Made by a program: the position numbers and the translations under genes. Shown piece by piece: positions 32,850 through 45,420 of a stretch of DNA of 64,000 nt. The DNA comes from Odobenus rosmarus divergens (taxonomy: Eukaryota > Chordata > Mammalia > Carnivora > Odobenidae), in contig NW_004450585.1 in NCBI RefSeq assembly GCF_000321225.1, positions 861,657 through 925,656 on the forward strand. The letters are read 5' to 3'. The notes below the pieces were generated by a model. That model was not told the DNA's origin, made no database searches, and was given only the letters and a program-made list of their open reading frames with translations. Within the stretch, counting starts at the first letter, position 1. Each line of letters begins with the position of its first letter.

Positions 32850-33960
32850 AAGTTTCACACAGGCAAAACCGAAACTTGATTCTGCCCACTTCTCTATATT
32901 TTGAATTATTCTTCCCTGTCTCAGGAAAGGGCTCAACTATCCATTCACCAGTCACTCCAGGCAAACACCTAGGAATCATCATTTTCTTAACCCCACATCC
33001 AGCTCCTCAGCAAGTGTTATCTGCTCTACCTAAAAAATATATCCTGAATCTACCTTTTCCTATCTCCACTGCCACTGTTCTTGTCCAAGCAATCTGCATA
33101 TCTTGCTTGAGTCAGAGTAATACCCTTCTCAGCAGCCTCCCTAAATTCTTTTTTCAACAAAGCTGAATGATTTTATAAAAATAATCAGATCATATTGCTC
33201 ACCTGCTGAAAGTCTCCCAGTGGCTTCCCATTACACTTAGAATAAATACCATCCCCCAGCCCTAGCCTCTAAGTCTTTTTTTTTTTTTTAAGATTTTTAT
33301 TTATTTATTGAGAGAGAGAGAATGGTGGAGAGAGAGCATGAGAGGGAGGAAGGTCAGAGGGAGAAGCAGACTCCCTGCTGAGCAGGGAGCCCGATGCGGG
33401 ACTCGATCCTGGGACTCCAGGATCATGACCTGAGCCGAAGGCAGTCGCTTAACCAACTGAGCCACCCAGGCGCCCAGTGGCCTCTAAGTCTTAACATGAC
33501 CTGCACCCTGACCACCTTTCCTACCACGTTCATGACCAACTTCACTCCAGTCTCCACCAGTACTGGCTTTTTTTCTGCTGGACAAGCGCACTAAGCTCCC
33601 TTTCCCCTCAACATTTCCCCTCCTCCCAGGTCTTATGAACCTTTATACTTGTTGTGCCTCACCTGGCATGATCTGACCCCAAATCTTCATCTCTTCCCAG
33701 AGATTTAATGACCCACTGGCCTGCCCACTTTCTCACCAGCCATGATAGTACTCTGTTCCATTTTCTTTATAGCCTTTCTCATTGGATGAAAATGTATCCC
33801 TTTATCTGTTTACTCCCTACCCCTCTGCCAGGAATATACTCCTTCCCACCTATGATCAAAGTCTCTGTGAGTGCAGGGATCTTGTCTGTTTCATTTATCC
33901 CTATTTTCCTAGCATCTAGAATTATGCCTGGACTGTAGTAAGTATCTGGTAAATACTTAC
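32850..33960 (+). repeat. Long L2 copy, split by a SINE
   Basis: Continuous LINE2 order: aaaccgaaacttgattctgc, cctaggaatcatcattttct, ccagctcctcagcaagtgtt, then 'aatcagatcatattgctcacctgctgaaag', tctcccagtggcttcccatt, tgcagggatcttgtctgttt and the 3' end gtagtaagtatctggtaaat. The SINE at 33278-33479 interrupts it. No reading frame survives. Confidence 0.8.
33278..33479 (-). mobile_element. CAN-SINE inserted into L2, with target-site duplication
   Basis: Poly-T, aagatttttatttatttatt, gcagactccctgctgagcag, a gggagcccgatgcgggactc body and gagccacccaggcgccca. Exact 13-bp duplications gcctctaagtctt are at 33265-33277 and 33480-33492. Confidence 0.96.
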
Positions 33961-34929
33961 TGTTGACAAATATTTACTATGGAAAACGTTTTCAAAGCCT
34001 AGGACAAGAATAAAGGAACAATTTGCTTTATATATTTCTTGTTCAAATGACTTAAATGACCTCAGAAAATCAATTATATCCCTTTTTATTTAGTTCCTTA
34101 CTCTGTAAAATGCAAATAATGTTTCCTATATATTTGTAAATATGAAGAGTTTAAAGACGTCTGGGAATATCAAGTATTTTTGTAGCATAAATATATGGTA
34201 AATAAATATGTGGCAGGGATACCAACCATTAAAGCATGACTATCTACACTTCTTCCCCACCAGCTTCTGAGAAGCCCATCTTGGCCTGATCACGTAAATC
34301 AGAGGAAAGAGCAAGGAGGAAATTGAAGAGGAAAGGGGGTTAATGAGATTTGTATTGCAGATGGAGAGTATTACTCATTGAAGGGGGAAAAAGGGCAGAA
34401 AAAGAGAGTGAAAGAAAAATATGAACTAGAAAGAGTGTTCTGTCTGAACTGGAGGGTGGGTTTGGGATTGCTGGGAGAAAGGAAAGAGCATTAGGATCAG
34501 CCCTGGCACCAAGGGGTTGTGTGGGAAGACAGGGCAGGACTGTAGGGGGTGTGTGTTGGGGGGGGGGTGAAGGCGTGTGGATAGGGAAAGAGGATTTCAA
34601 AAGATGTGCTGTGGTTTACGAGTCCTTTCTGGAATTTCCAGAGATGACAGTAAAGACTTAATTTGTTTTTCAATTAATTTTTTGGCCGTCAGTTTGTTTT
34701 CTTTACTGCAAACCCACAAGCCCCTTTCTGTGACTGGCCCTGAGGAGAGAACAAGGGGTCTGGCTTTGTGAGGGCTACAAAGGGAAATGCAAGTGTCATC
34801 GGCCAGCCCCTAACCTTCTTCCATATTACACTTCCCATAGACCGAAGTGAGACATTGTGTCTCAAGTGCAGCACCTAGCATGCTGGAAGAATGGGAAGAC
34901 AGACAATGAACTCAAATAAATGAAGTCCT
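33961..34929. other. Unrecognised sequence, weak MIR-like part
   Basis: About 34040-34140 resembles a diverged plus-strand MIR (gttccttactctgtaaaatg, then caaataatgtttccta). The rest is purine-rich with a G run at 34558-34567. Nothing else was recognised. Confidence 0.35.
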
Positions 34930-35190
34930 CTGACATGGAAGGCGCGGGACGAGGAGCTTGGGGATGTTTATTAACTTGCCCAGGGTTATACAGCTGAGCC
35001 AGGATTTCATGGAGCTCTCTCTGGCCTCCAGAGGAGCTTGAGGACACAGTGCCCTCCAGCATTTGGTGAAGGCAGGAAACCTTGGTCTTGGCACTGGAAA
35101 GCTGGGGGATGGGTCTGTCTCTGGCCCTTACCAGCCACGCAACTTTGGGAACAACATGGAACCATATCTCCACTTCTAAAATAAAATGTT
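34930..35190. repeat. MIR-like pieces, mixed orientation
   Basis: The sequence aacttgcccagggttataca at about 34975 reads as MIR on the minus strand. The sequence ccttaccagccacgcaactt at about 35128 reads as MIR on the plus strand. Both are diverged and short. Confidence 0.4.
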
Positions 35191-37574
35191 GAACCAGTTC
35201 AGGGGCTCCCAGACACCAGTCTGAGAACCCGTGACAGTCTGAGAGGAAGTTTCCATTGGTCAGTGGCGAATTAAAAAAAAAAAAAGATAATGTTACATCT
35301 ACATCATTATATATTTGTTACTGGAACATTGCTAAGTGGCTTTTCTTGGAAATGGCTGTTCTGTTTTTTGTTATCAAAATAACTTATTATTACTTATTAT
35401 TTTAGATAATAGTTTCCTCTGGAAGAAAAATGTTGTCTTGGCTTATCAATGTAAAAACTCCACAACCCCTTGTGGGTCCGCCAACATCTATGCATTCATT
35501 GGATTAGATTATTTCTGGTGTCCCTTCTAAGTCTGACAATTTCCACAGGGAGGAGAGCTGCAAACTGAAATGCTTGAAGGGTTTGGTTCAGTAGTTACCA
35601 CTGAATAAAGAATAGGACAGTAGGCACTCAGCTGTTCTAACACTGCATCTGTAACACTGAATAGCTGCATTGCCTTTTTAAAAACATGCTCCTCTCAAAC
35701 AAACAAAAGCCAAACAAAGGTGTCTGTGGCTAGTATGCGACTGTAGCTACCACTTCACAAACCCTACGCAGTTAATTTGTAACTGTTTTCTTGCAGTTCT
35801 GACAGTCTGAGTTTCTGTCCTGAACCCCCCACGGAAATATTGAAGCACATAATTATTTTAATAATTTGATTCATTAGTTAAGATGGCAATAAAACGATAT
35901 TGCGGTGTGTTCTAGAAGTGCTTCACATCATCATGGAGATTGTTTGGCACCAAAAGAGTGCACGTCTTTATGTGCTATTCTATGCGGGTTTTTTGCTTGG
36001 GTAAAAAATGTGAAGTCAGGGCCTGTTCAGAATGTTTGAAAAAACATAAGCTGAACTTACATATTGACTATGTCACAGATTATGATTGAACAGCAGAACC
36101 ACTAAGTCTCATTCTTTACATTTTTATTTTATTGTTTTTTCATGAATATGATAATAGCATTTCCACAAAATTAATGAAATAAGCAGTTGGGCCTTCGCCT
36201 GCGTTATAACATCTCAACAGCGAGAAGTGAAGCTACTCCAACAATTTTCTAATTTCAGGAATAGCCATGCAGGCTTTTCCACGTTTTCCAAAAGTTCTAG
36301 TTTTTTAGATTTTCAACCTTATGCACTATTGGAAACTCTCCTTTTTGGAATGTACCTTTAATCCATTTTCCTTTCTTAGCGGAGAAAGAAAAGAATCAGC
36401 TAACAAAAGAAATTATTTCCTGGAGAAATAATTGTAGAATAAGGAGACACGCCATCAATCTACAAAATTCTTTGTTTTGATGTAGGATTGTCAATGAGGC
36501 TACAAAAGAGAGCTTCCAGACATAAGCATCCAGCCCCTTTGGTGTTGGTTCCCACAAAAGTCCAATAAGGAAGACAAAAATGTGATGGGGTTGAGCATGA
36601 TTTGAAGTAATACTGAGAATCAAGAACAGGAAGCTCTGAGAGATGAATGACCTACCTCAAGGTTCTTATTTAGAGGTGAGACCCTCCCGGGAGAGGGGAC
36701 TGCTGGAGGGTCCCCGGGGCGCTAGAGGCAGCGTGAACATGAGAACACGTCTCTCCCCGGCATGGGAGTGCTCTTTTTACTAGTCCACATTCATCCCTGA
36801 ACAATAGTTGTTCTTAACCATTATTGCAAATTGCAGCCTCTTCCAGTCTAAGTCTCTGCCGTGACAACATTATCTTTAAAATCCTTACCCTTGGTCCTCT
36901 GCCTTTGACCCAACTTTCAAATTTGAGTTTCTAAGAGAAGCCACACCAGCCTCCTTGTCCTTGTCCTTGAGCTGGTGAAGTTACAGTGCCATCTGTTGAT
37001 TTATGTATATTTTGGGATTCTCCATTCTGAACCCCATTTCCTTTTGAAGTCTCAAGGCATGGGGATCCTTCCTGATTTTTCCCTGAACGTCCAGAAGCCA
37101 CCCATATGACACTTAAGGCCCCATTACCCAAAGCGAGGTCCACACAAAAATCAAAGCTCCATGGGATAATTCCATGAGCTTCTGCTGTGGGCGGAGGTGA
37201 GCGGAAATAGTATTCCAGGATTGAGTGCCTCTAAGAAACACTACCTCAAATAATTTCAGACACTTTTTTCTGAATGACTTCTCAGACCACGAATTTATAA
37301 GAGGGGAATTAGTAAGTCTTCTGGTACCTATTTTATCTCAGGATCCTTTTTTATTCAAGAAACGTACTTCGAAAAATTCTAGTCTTACCACAATGATTAC
37401 TAGTGCATAGAGAGTACCAAATACTAGTGCATAGAGAATAATCTTGGGAGTTTAACAATATTTAGATTTGTAAGCCTCATCTTCACGGTTGAGTGAGCCA
37501 ACACTTCTTTCAGGGAACTCATGAATCTGCATTTTAAAAAGCATCCTAAGCAAGGCTGCTGAAGCTTTAACTTG
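35191..37574. other. Repeat-poor block, candidate conserved noncoding region
   Basis: About 2.4 kb without recognisable interspersed repeats. The most enhancer-like part is about 35760-36300. It holds TAATTATTTTAATAATTTG, gattcattagttaagatggc, gcaataaaacgatattgcgg and several retained CpGs. There is no acceptable ORF or RNA fold claim. Conservation must be tested by alignment. Confidence 0.3.
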
Positions 37575-37715
37575 AATAGGAATTATCTGGGATTTTGTGA
37601 AAATGCAGATTTGGTTCCATAGGCCTGTGCTGGGGCTCTACTCTAGATTCTGAATTTCTAATAGTTCCGCGGTGAAGTTGTTGCTACTGGTCTGAAACCC
37701 ACACTTAAGAGGAGC
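37575..37715 (+). repeat. MER5A-like hAT DNA transposon fragment
   Basis: Pieces aggaattatctgggattttg, tgaaaatgcagatttggttc and gggctctactctagattctg, then tgaatttctaatagt, follow the MER5A order ('...aatcacctgggga...aatgcaaattctcgggc...ctactgaatcagaaactc'). Confidence 0.55.
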
Positions 37716-38278
37716 AAGGCTGCCATGATTCTGACCATCCAGCATGCTCCACTTCTGCGATCATCACAAATGTCACTGTCTTCCAAGGTTTCTGTCACCT
37801 TCCATTCAGGAATCAGGGTTGCCTTATTGGTTCATAATTAAGGTCAGAGTTGTAATTTCCTTCATTGCTTATTCTACCGTCTGAGAGGTGAAAGAGTTAG
37901 CAAATGTGTCAAGGTTTATCAGATGCTCTGGTTCTAACCTAACATGAGGTCCAGGTAGTTGGGGTCTTCATCACTCCCTATTCCATCAGTGGTCTGTGCC
38001 AGGTTTTTGATCTGACTCAGATACTGCCCTCTGGACCTCAAGTTTTACTGAGTGTATTTGCTACTTCCTTTTTTTGCTCTTGGGGTCCTACATTTGACCA
38101 TGCATTTGACTTCTACATGTGTTATAAGCCCCATAAACATTACTAATGTTTTTGCCCGTAACAGAAAAATTGTCTTTTAAAGAAATTAAGAAAAGAGAAA
38201 AATAATCTTTTATATGTGTTTATGTATTTATTATTTCTTTCCCTCTTTTTCCCTTCGTGTAGGTTCCTATTTCTGTGG
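37716..38278. other. Unrecognised single-copy sequence
   Basis: T-rich sequence, possibly the far part of the antisense old L1 that continues after the SINE, but without diagnostic blocks. Confidence 0.35.
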
Positions 38279-38293
38279 AGTATTGTTTTCTTT

Positions 38294-38488
38294 CTTTCTT
38301 TCTTTTTTTAAGATTTTATTTATCTATTTGACAGAGAGAGACAGTGAGAACAAGAACACAAGCAGGGGGAGTGGGAGAGGGAGAAGCAGGCCTCCTGCCA
38401 GCAGCCCGCCTCACAGCTGGATCCCAGGACTCCAGGATCATGACCTGAGAAGGCAGTTACTTAACGACTGAGCCACCCAGGTGCCCCA
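38294..38488 (-). mobile_element. CAN-SINE with target-site duplication
   Basis: Tail complement aagattttatttatctattt, CT-rich complement gggggagtgggagagggaga and head complement gagccacccaggtgcccc. Duplications agtattgttttcttt (38279-38293) and agtatcgttttcttt (38489-38503) differ at one base. Confidence 0.95.
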
Positions 38489-38503
38489 AGTATCGTTTTC
38501 TTT

Positions 38504-39560
38504 TACCCTGAAGAACTTTCTTTTGCACTTCTTGTAATGTGGATTTGCTGAATTCCTTCGGCTTCCATTTATCTGAAAATGTTTTTGTTTCACCTTCATT
38601 TTGACCCTTGTTTGTTCTTTTTCTTTTGAAATACCCAAAGATCCACAGGAAGTTCCAAAAGAATATGCAAGGCAGTCCCCCAAAATCCATCTTCACTTTT
38701 AAATGTTATGTATGTGGATATATCTGGGACTCCAAGTGTATGTGTGTTATTCCATTTGAAACCCTAGAAATGACAAACGACTGGGGCTGTTTATTTTTCT
38801 TTGTGTCTTTTTCTCTTTCTGAGACCATTTGAATAATCTCTACTCAAGGTCATGGATTTTTCAAGGTCATGAATTTTTTTTCTCCTGCAATGTCCAATCT
38901 GCTCTTAAGCCTATCTGATGATTGTTTTTAAATTTCGGATATGCATCTTTCAGTTCCAGAGTTTTCCATAGGTGTTTTAAAAAATAGTTGTCTTGTTTTC
39001 CTGCAATAACTCTCTTCTTTCTCTGTCATAACCATCTTCTCCTGTACATTCCCTAGTGTGTTGATAGCGATTGTTTGGAGTCTTCTTCTGCTAATACCAA
39101 TATCTGTCTGTACTGGATGTGTTTCCTTTTAATGTAGTTCATGTTTACCTCTTCATTCTCAAGTCTTGTAAGTTTGTACTGGACTCTGAACATGGTGTAT
39201 AAATAATAGTGGAGATCGAGGGAAAGTTTTCTGTTTTGTTTTACTTATTTCCCAGAACATCTAAACACTTTCTTCCATCTGGCTGTTAGGCTGAGGCCAG
39301 TTGGTTTTGATTTCTCCTAGAGTGGAGCTGAGCTGGAGCCTGGCAGCAGCTTTCAGGAGATGGAGATCACCTGTGATCAGCCCGACCCCAAACTCCTGTG
39401 CCACCTCTTTGGGTAGATCTTGTCAGTACTTAAGCCGGGAGGGAGTTGGGCCACAGTTTCAGATATTTTTGCTTGACCTTTGGATGCATCTCTGGCAGGG
39501 CCCAAGAATCCAAGTGCAAAACTATTTGACTTCTTTCTGATTTCCAGGCCCATCCTCATG
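38504..39560 (-). repeat. Old L1 fragment, antisense
   Basis: Plus-strand blocks 'gaagaactttcttttgcacttcttgtaatg', gatttgctgaattccttcgg, atctgaaaatgtttttgttt, tgctaataccaatatctgtc and tactggactctgaacatggt match the reverse complement of the noncoding part of old mammalian L1s. No ORF is preserved. The subfamily and exact ends are uncertain. Confidence 0.5.
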
Positions 39561-41649
39561 GAATTTCTTTGCATAATTTGGCACAGGGCTGGGTAGGGAT
39601 GGGAAGAAAAGAATTGTTAGGCAGTTTGCATCTGGATCTCTTCCAGATTCTAAGCCATTCCGGTAGCCCACTCTGTTAGAAAGTCCCTGCAGTCTCTTCG
39701 TCTACTGTGAGTCCGTGACAACTTCTCCGTCCATCCTTCTTCGATCAGGCATCTGATGCTATAAATGGGAGCTCCTCCTGTCCTTTTCTCACCTGTGCAG
39801 TGTTCATTTCTCCTGGCATTCAGTTAATCAAGGCTTCCTTGCATCCTCTGTTCTTTGCAGCCCCATCGACATGTGTAATTTTAAAATTTTCCACGTAATG
39901 GGAACAAAGGTCCTTTGCTTCATCCTAACCATCTTAAATAATCACAAAACAAGCAAATACTTCCCCCACTTTTTGTTTGAAATACATAAACCTAGAGCAC
40001 ATTTAATTGTTAAGTAAATAATTCTTACTTGCAAGCTTTTTGAATAAACTCCTATGACTTGCACTGGGATACACCGATGGCCGCACCCAACTTTCCTTGC
40101 TTTCCAGGTAATAGTTGAGATCCTTCTGGAGGCATATGAAGTCTGCTCTGGCTACACTGGGTGTCTGCGGCCCTTGTTGATTGTGTGTGTGCCGGATGCA
40201 TACTCCAGCTGGGATAATTTCCGGTAATGCCTTCTGGACAGCTTTCCAAGGAAACAATTCTCTCAAGGATTTTCCCCCTTTATTTTTCTTCCTTTGCTTT
40301 TTCTATATAACTGAAGTAAAAAGAGAAATTATTAAGTCTAAGACAGAATCTCACCCTAACTCTGCTTCCCTTAACTATCAGAAGCCTTCAAGTTCTTCTT
40401 GAGTTTTGGGAAATAAAGTTACGGCTCTCTCTTCCCGTAAGTTTCCTAGGTGGAAATTACTACCATTGATGCCACTAAAACCCATCCGTAAGTGCTCTCT
40501 TGGGCAGATCTTTAGCAATAATTCAGGTAGCCTCAAATTCAAAACTGCCATGGTGTTTTCTGAAGGAATTTTTAACTATGAAAATACACATTGAATGAAA
40601 TTTAAACCGATTTTTAGAAAGTTATTTAAAATGGCTTTATGACATTGCTGTTTGAATTGTATTCATCATTGTTATCTTACATTTAAATTGGCTATTTATG
40701 TTAGTATCATCCAATTTCTGCATAATAGGAAAAGGGATTTAAAATGATTGATTGTCCAGGGATATATAGTAGTGATAGTTGCTGCCAATAGCAAACTCCA
40801 TGAGTTCTCTATGACCGTGAGAAGGAGATTAGGGCTCCTTTTCCCTTCCCTTCTAGCTTGACTTCTCTTCTGATTGTTGGACAATGTTTGCAATCATTAC
40901 CTTATATATTTTTCTACTGTCTATGTCTCACTGGGGGCTAAGGAAGAGGCAAAAAGGAGCAGGACCAAGACCGAGGGGAATAAAGGTTTTGTGGCTGCCT
41001 AGTACTCAGAGCCAGGGGATAATTGACAAATTCTATCTCTTTGGTTATCTCCTCCACACTTTTTCCATCCAAATCTTCCCTTTCCCATGTATTTTTCACA
41101 CCCATTGCCTTCTAATAAATAGTCATACGTTTGTGCGATATCAATGCGATCATTGAACGTTGGCTCATTTCTTCTCTCAGTTTATCTCTTTGACATTCAC
41201 TTCAACCTCTGTCATTGTTACCATGAAACCATCCTGCTTCTGACTATCCCCAAGAGCATTAAAGAATTTGAGTTACTAAAAATGTAGCCACAGCCCCCAG
41301 TTTCTACGTAGATTAACAAATGTATGGGAAACTTTGAGTGTTTAGTATCTACCAGGCTAGGATATTAGTTGAATACAGGGTTATAAAGATTGTCTCATAA
41401 ATCAAGATTCTCTCCAAACCATTGAATATATACACTTGATATGTACTTTATATGGATTTCTTCATTGATAATGTCCTTCTTTTAGTCTACTGTGAGTGTC
41501 CTACACCGAGGCAAGATCCTGGTAGGGCACAGATAATTAATAATTGTTCTCTATTAGCACTTGTGGTTTATGACTCCTGTACCTGTTAGAAATTGCATTA
41601 AGAAATTAGTATCTGGTAAAAGAGTAAAACTATTAAAAGCAACTAGAAA
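39561..41649. other. Unrecognised single-copy sequence
   Basis: Two kilobases without named repeats. Several 60-90 codon ORFs on both strands show no domain. A possible donor- or acceptor-like text here and there is no better than chance. Confidence 0.4.
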
Positions 41650-42100
41650 AATAATGGTTTAAATAATAGAAATTTGTTTTTCTCACACCTAAATGAAATC
41701 TGGAATTTAAGCAATGAGCCGTGCTATGGAAGGTCTGTGGTTGTTGGACACCAGGCTTCTCTGACCTTTCTCTTCTACTATCCTGGGGCATTACTTCCAG
41801 CCACAAGATTACCCCATAGTCCAATAGGGCTAGAGAGGTCCCAAGACATCATGTATTAGGAAAAAGAAAAAGAAAGAATAAAGGGATGTTCATGCCAGCT
41901 GAGTCAACTTCCATTAAGCTGGAAGTTCCACAAGGCACTTCCCATTACATCCCACTGGCCAGAATGTAGGTATATTCCCACAACGAGGTACACAGAAGGT
42001 TGGAGAATAAATTTCTATCTGGTCATAAGGTTGTCTTCTGTCGGGGAGCAGAAAATAGATAGTGGGGAAAAATCACAGTCTCTGCCACATCCACTCAAGC
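41650..42100 (-). repeat. Old LTR-like or other interspersed repeat, family uncertain
   Basis: Plus-strand text 'gaaatttgtttttctcacacc', then atgaaatctggaatttaagc, 'cattacatcccactggccagaatg' and aatcacagtctctgccacat has the order of a widespread mammalian repeat read backwards. I cannot name the family with confidence. Confidence 0.4.
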
Positions 42101-42227
42101 CTTAGAAACAGAAGATGGTTCTTTGGGTCATTTTGAATATCAGTTGAAATTATGCAAAATTTGAAACATTTGAAAATATGTTACATCTATGTCACTCTAC
42201 CTTCCACTTTAAAATGTCTAAAGAGAG

Positions 42228-42434
42228 GGTTATCTGAGTGGCTCAGTCGGTTAATCATCTGACTCTTGATTTCCGCTCGGGTCATGATCTCAGGGTCATG
42301 AGATTGAGCCTCGCATCAGGTTCTGTGCCGAGTGTGGAGTCTGCCTAAGATTCTTTCTCTCCCTCTCTCTCTCTGCCCTTCCCTGACCATTGATGCTCTC
42401 TCTCTCTCACTCTTTCTCTCAAAAAAAAAAAAAA
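42228..42434 (+). mobile_element. Older CAN-SINE with target-site duplication
   Basis: A diverged head (atctgagtggctcagtcggt), gggtcatgatctcagggtca, tctgtgccgagtgtggagtc, a long CT tract and a poly-A tail. Duplications gtctaaagagag (42216-42227) and gtctaaagacag (42435-42446) differ at one base. The divergence and motif choice indicate an older SINEC subfamily. Confidence 0.9.
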
Positions 42435-42794
42435 GTCTAAAGACAGAAGAAACTACCAGGAAATGCCCAAAGAAAGATTAACAGAAAGTGAGGAATATAG
42501 AAAACATATTTTTTGAGTAATAGTAATTTTTAGTTGGTAAATACATGAAAAACTCTAGCCTAATTGGGGAATTTGATTTATTCTATGAGAATTAGGAGCA
42601 GCTTTTATTTGAATTGGACTTATCCAATAATCAAAGTTTGTCTTGAGATGTGCAAAATTTCTCATCACTAGAAAAGTTTAAAAAGAACCTTAGCTTCTAG
42701 AAACTTTTTCAAAGAAATACCTGAAAAAGTTTGCAAGATATATGATCATAATTCCAGTGTTTAAAATATCAGTAATATGAAATAATATATTTAC

Positions 42795-42960
42795 CTAATA
42801 ATAAAGGATTCGTTGAAAAAGAGTAGATTCACACACTTTATATGTTTTAAAGTGACTGCATAAATATTTATTGACAGAGAAAGAGATTCATGATATATAG
42901 TGGATTAAATGAAAGAGTTCCAAAACCAACCCTATAGTATGATTTTACATGTGTCTTTAA
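42795..42960 (+). repeat. Old L1 3'-region fragment
   Basis: Pieces acctaataataaaggattcg, attgacagagaaagagattc, atgatatatagtggattaaa and ctatagtatgattttacatg match the usual '...ggttaaat..., ...agatgttcatgatatattgt..., ...gtatgatcccattt' order of old L1 3' regions. Confidence 0.5.
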
Positions 42961-43746
42961 ATGATTGCCAGAATGCATAACCCACATACCCACAGATAAT
43001 CAAGGAGAGATCTGGTGGGTGTTGCCGGTGGAGCTTAGAAGGGCTCAGTACCTGATCTCTGAGCTCATCATGGCCCAGGAGCTTGGTTGTACATCTTTTT
43101 ACCTTCTTTCTTTATTTTCACCTCAAATTCTTCAATGCCATGAATTCTTCAACAATTGATAACTGTCGTTTTCTAAGAAAACAATCTAGTTACACATTTT
43201 ATTTGTGCATTTTTCCTTTTCTTCCTTCAAAAGCTACAACCCTTAACCTAAAAACATACTGGCTAGAAACTGACATCTTAAAATAGCTCCCTTGGCCACA
43301 GCTAAAGGGAGCCTTGGCAAGAGAGATGGCTATCTAAAACCCTGTTACTTTAAGAGGGGCAAGACAACAATAACAAACCAAAAACCTGAAAAACTTCTGG
43401 AGGATGGACCAAAAGGGTAGAAAATTTAAAACTCTATTTAGAAAATTTAGCACTTTGTGATGATAAAGAATGTACTACTTATTTCCTCCTTACCATCGTG
43501 AACAGGTGGAAGTGCCCATTCTAATGCATCCTGAGGTTCCTTGGCCAGGGATGCTGATGTGTTCTCATAGATCCATTCACCTAGTTCTGCTCTTGACACA
43601 TGAGCAAAATGACTAGCTGGACTTATACATACATACATGTATACATAGTTATGGAAGAGAGACATTCATGATAACTTCATTTCCGTATCTCACCACAATC
43701 CTGGCTAATCCTATTCTTAAGAGCAAATAAGACTGTGCTTTGAACC

Positions 43747-43747
<1 letters not shown>

Positions 43748-43778
<31 letters not shown>
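43748..43778. repeat. (AC)n microsatellite
   Basis: An uninterrupted dinucleotide run of 31 bp, about 15.5 AC units. Confidence 0.98.
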
Positions 43779-43781
<3 letters not shown>

Positions 43782-45099
43782 AATGTTAAGATTGGTAAAT
43801 ATCCAAGAAAATACAGGAAAAGGCTAATGAGAATATTTTAGCAAGGATTATTTTAAATATAAGCTTACTAGCATAAATGGCTCTGAAGTCAAAACATGGT
43901 TATCACATAGGACTATTTTGAGATGGGGACAGTTGTTATATTATTGAGGAATTTTAATGAATAGTGGGTCCATTTGTTATTTATTTTCTCCCAAATGTTA
44001 ATAAACAGCTCCAGTTATAATTGCTGATTTTCTATATTTATGGAAAACTGGCATTTCATAAATATCAAATTGTGATATCATCTACTTGTATGCTGGTTTT
44101 CTATGAATATATAAATTTAGTAATTACTTCTAGAAGTGTGAGTTAATTTTTTTGTGTGTGAATAAATCAAGAAGGAGAAAGACAAGTCTGTAAAAATGGT
44201 AGAATCTTGAACATCCTTTTCATTGTTCTTTTTAAGAATTTATCTAAAATGATGTCATGGAGTGGCAGAGAAAAATCTGGGATACAAGATTTTCTATTAA
44301 AGCCACCAAGATGTTCATCAAAACTAAGTCAACATGCAGACATTTGACAGGGAAACTGCATAGAGCTTTCTCGAAAGACCAAAAGGTTAGAAAGACTTTC
44401 TAGGTCCCAAATAATCAATGTTTAAAGGAAAATAATTGTACAGAGGTTATATTAATTTAAACTAGTAAAGGATTTCTTCATAAGAGGAAGTTTTAGGTTA
44501 TTTTAATTCTAAGGCAACGAAATTCTCACTTGATATATTTACTATTATAATGTATTCTCTTGGATAGTATTGGCAGAAACTCCCCATTAATATTTATCTT
44601 GAGAACTTTGCTCCATTTCATGGCTCAGTAGAGAATTAATATTTAGCAAATGTGTGATGAGCCTTTTTTTGTCTTATGGCTCAAATTCACCCAAATCCTT
44701 CAGATGCAAAATTTATTTTTATTATGAGTTTTATAATGAGCATAATATTTTACCACAATGTGGTAAATGTTACCATGGGCTGTAAGTTTTCTTTCAAAGT
44801 TAAGTCACATCAAAATGGAATGTTTTAGTAGCTAAGGGGAAAAGATAAATTTTTGCCTAGAAGAAAATCAATCTCCTGTTTTTGGGTTTGAGGTCCTAAA
44901 ATGCATGAGACTGGCCAATACTGAAATAATAATCCTAAATCCTGATAACAGCTTTTAAAGGGCTTAAAAGAAACTAGACCCTAATTTGAGCAGTATTAAA
45001 ATTTTCTGTAATAGCTAGACTGTGTGTCTCATCAGATCACAGTTTTAAAAGAATACTTTCAATCCAGCTGGACATTGACATTTGTGGTATGAAGGATAA

Positions 45100-45420
45100 G
45101 CTTAGTTGTGGTAAGGGACCACCATCTGCAGTAAATAAATTATGTCTGTTAACAGAGAGACGGCGAATCTGACAAAAACTATGCGGCCATGCATCCAGGA
45201 AGCGACTTCGAGATCAAAATCTTCCTTAATCAGAGGAATGTGTCCTCATTGCAAATGGGTCACGAATAACCTGGACGGGACCTGTTTACGATCCAGGTGG
45301 TGATGCCAGCATTAGCTCCTGTAAGCATCTTAAGCGGCAGGTGGGAGCACAAATGTGTTTAACAACCTCCTCAGGTAGAATTAGAGCCCCACCCAAACAG
45401 CTGGCCAGAGTAGGAGTTCA
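45100..45420. other. Candidate conserved noncoding element
   Basis: In an AT-rich setting this 320-bp part keeps several CpGs (acggcgaatc, tgcggccatg, agcgacttcgagatc, cacgaataac, acgggacc, ttacgatcc, taagcggcag) and has no transposon likeness. Retained CpGs in single-copy DNA can mark selection. No ORF or RNA gene was recognised. Confidence 0.3.
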
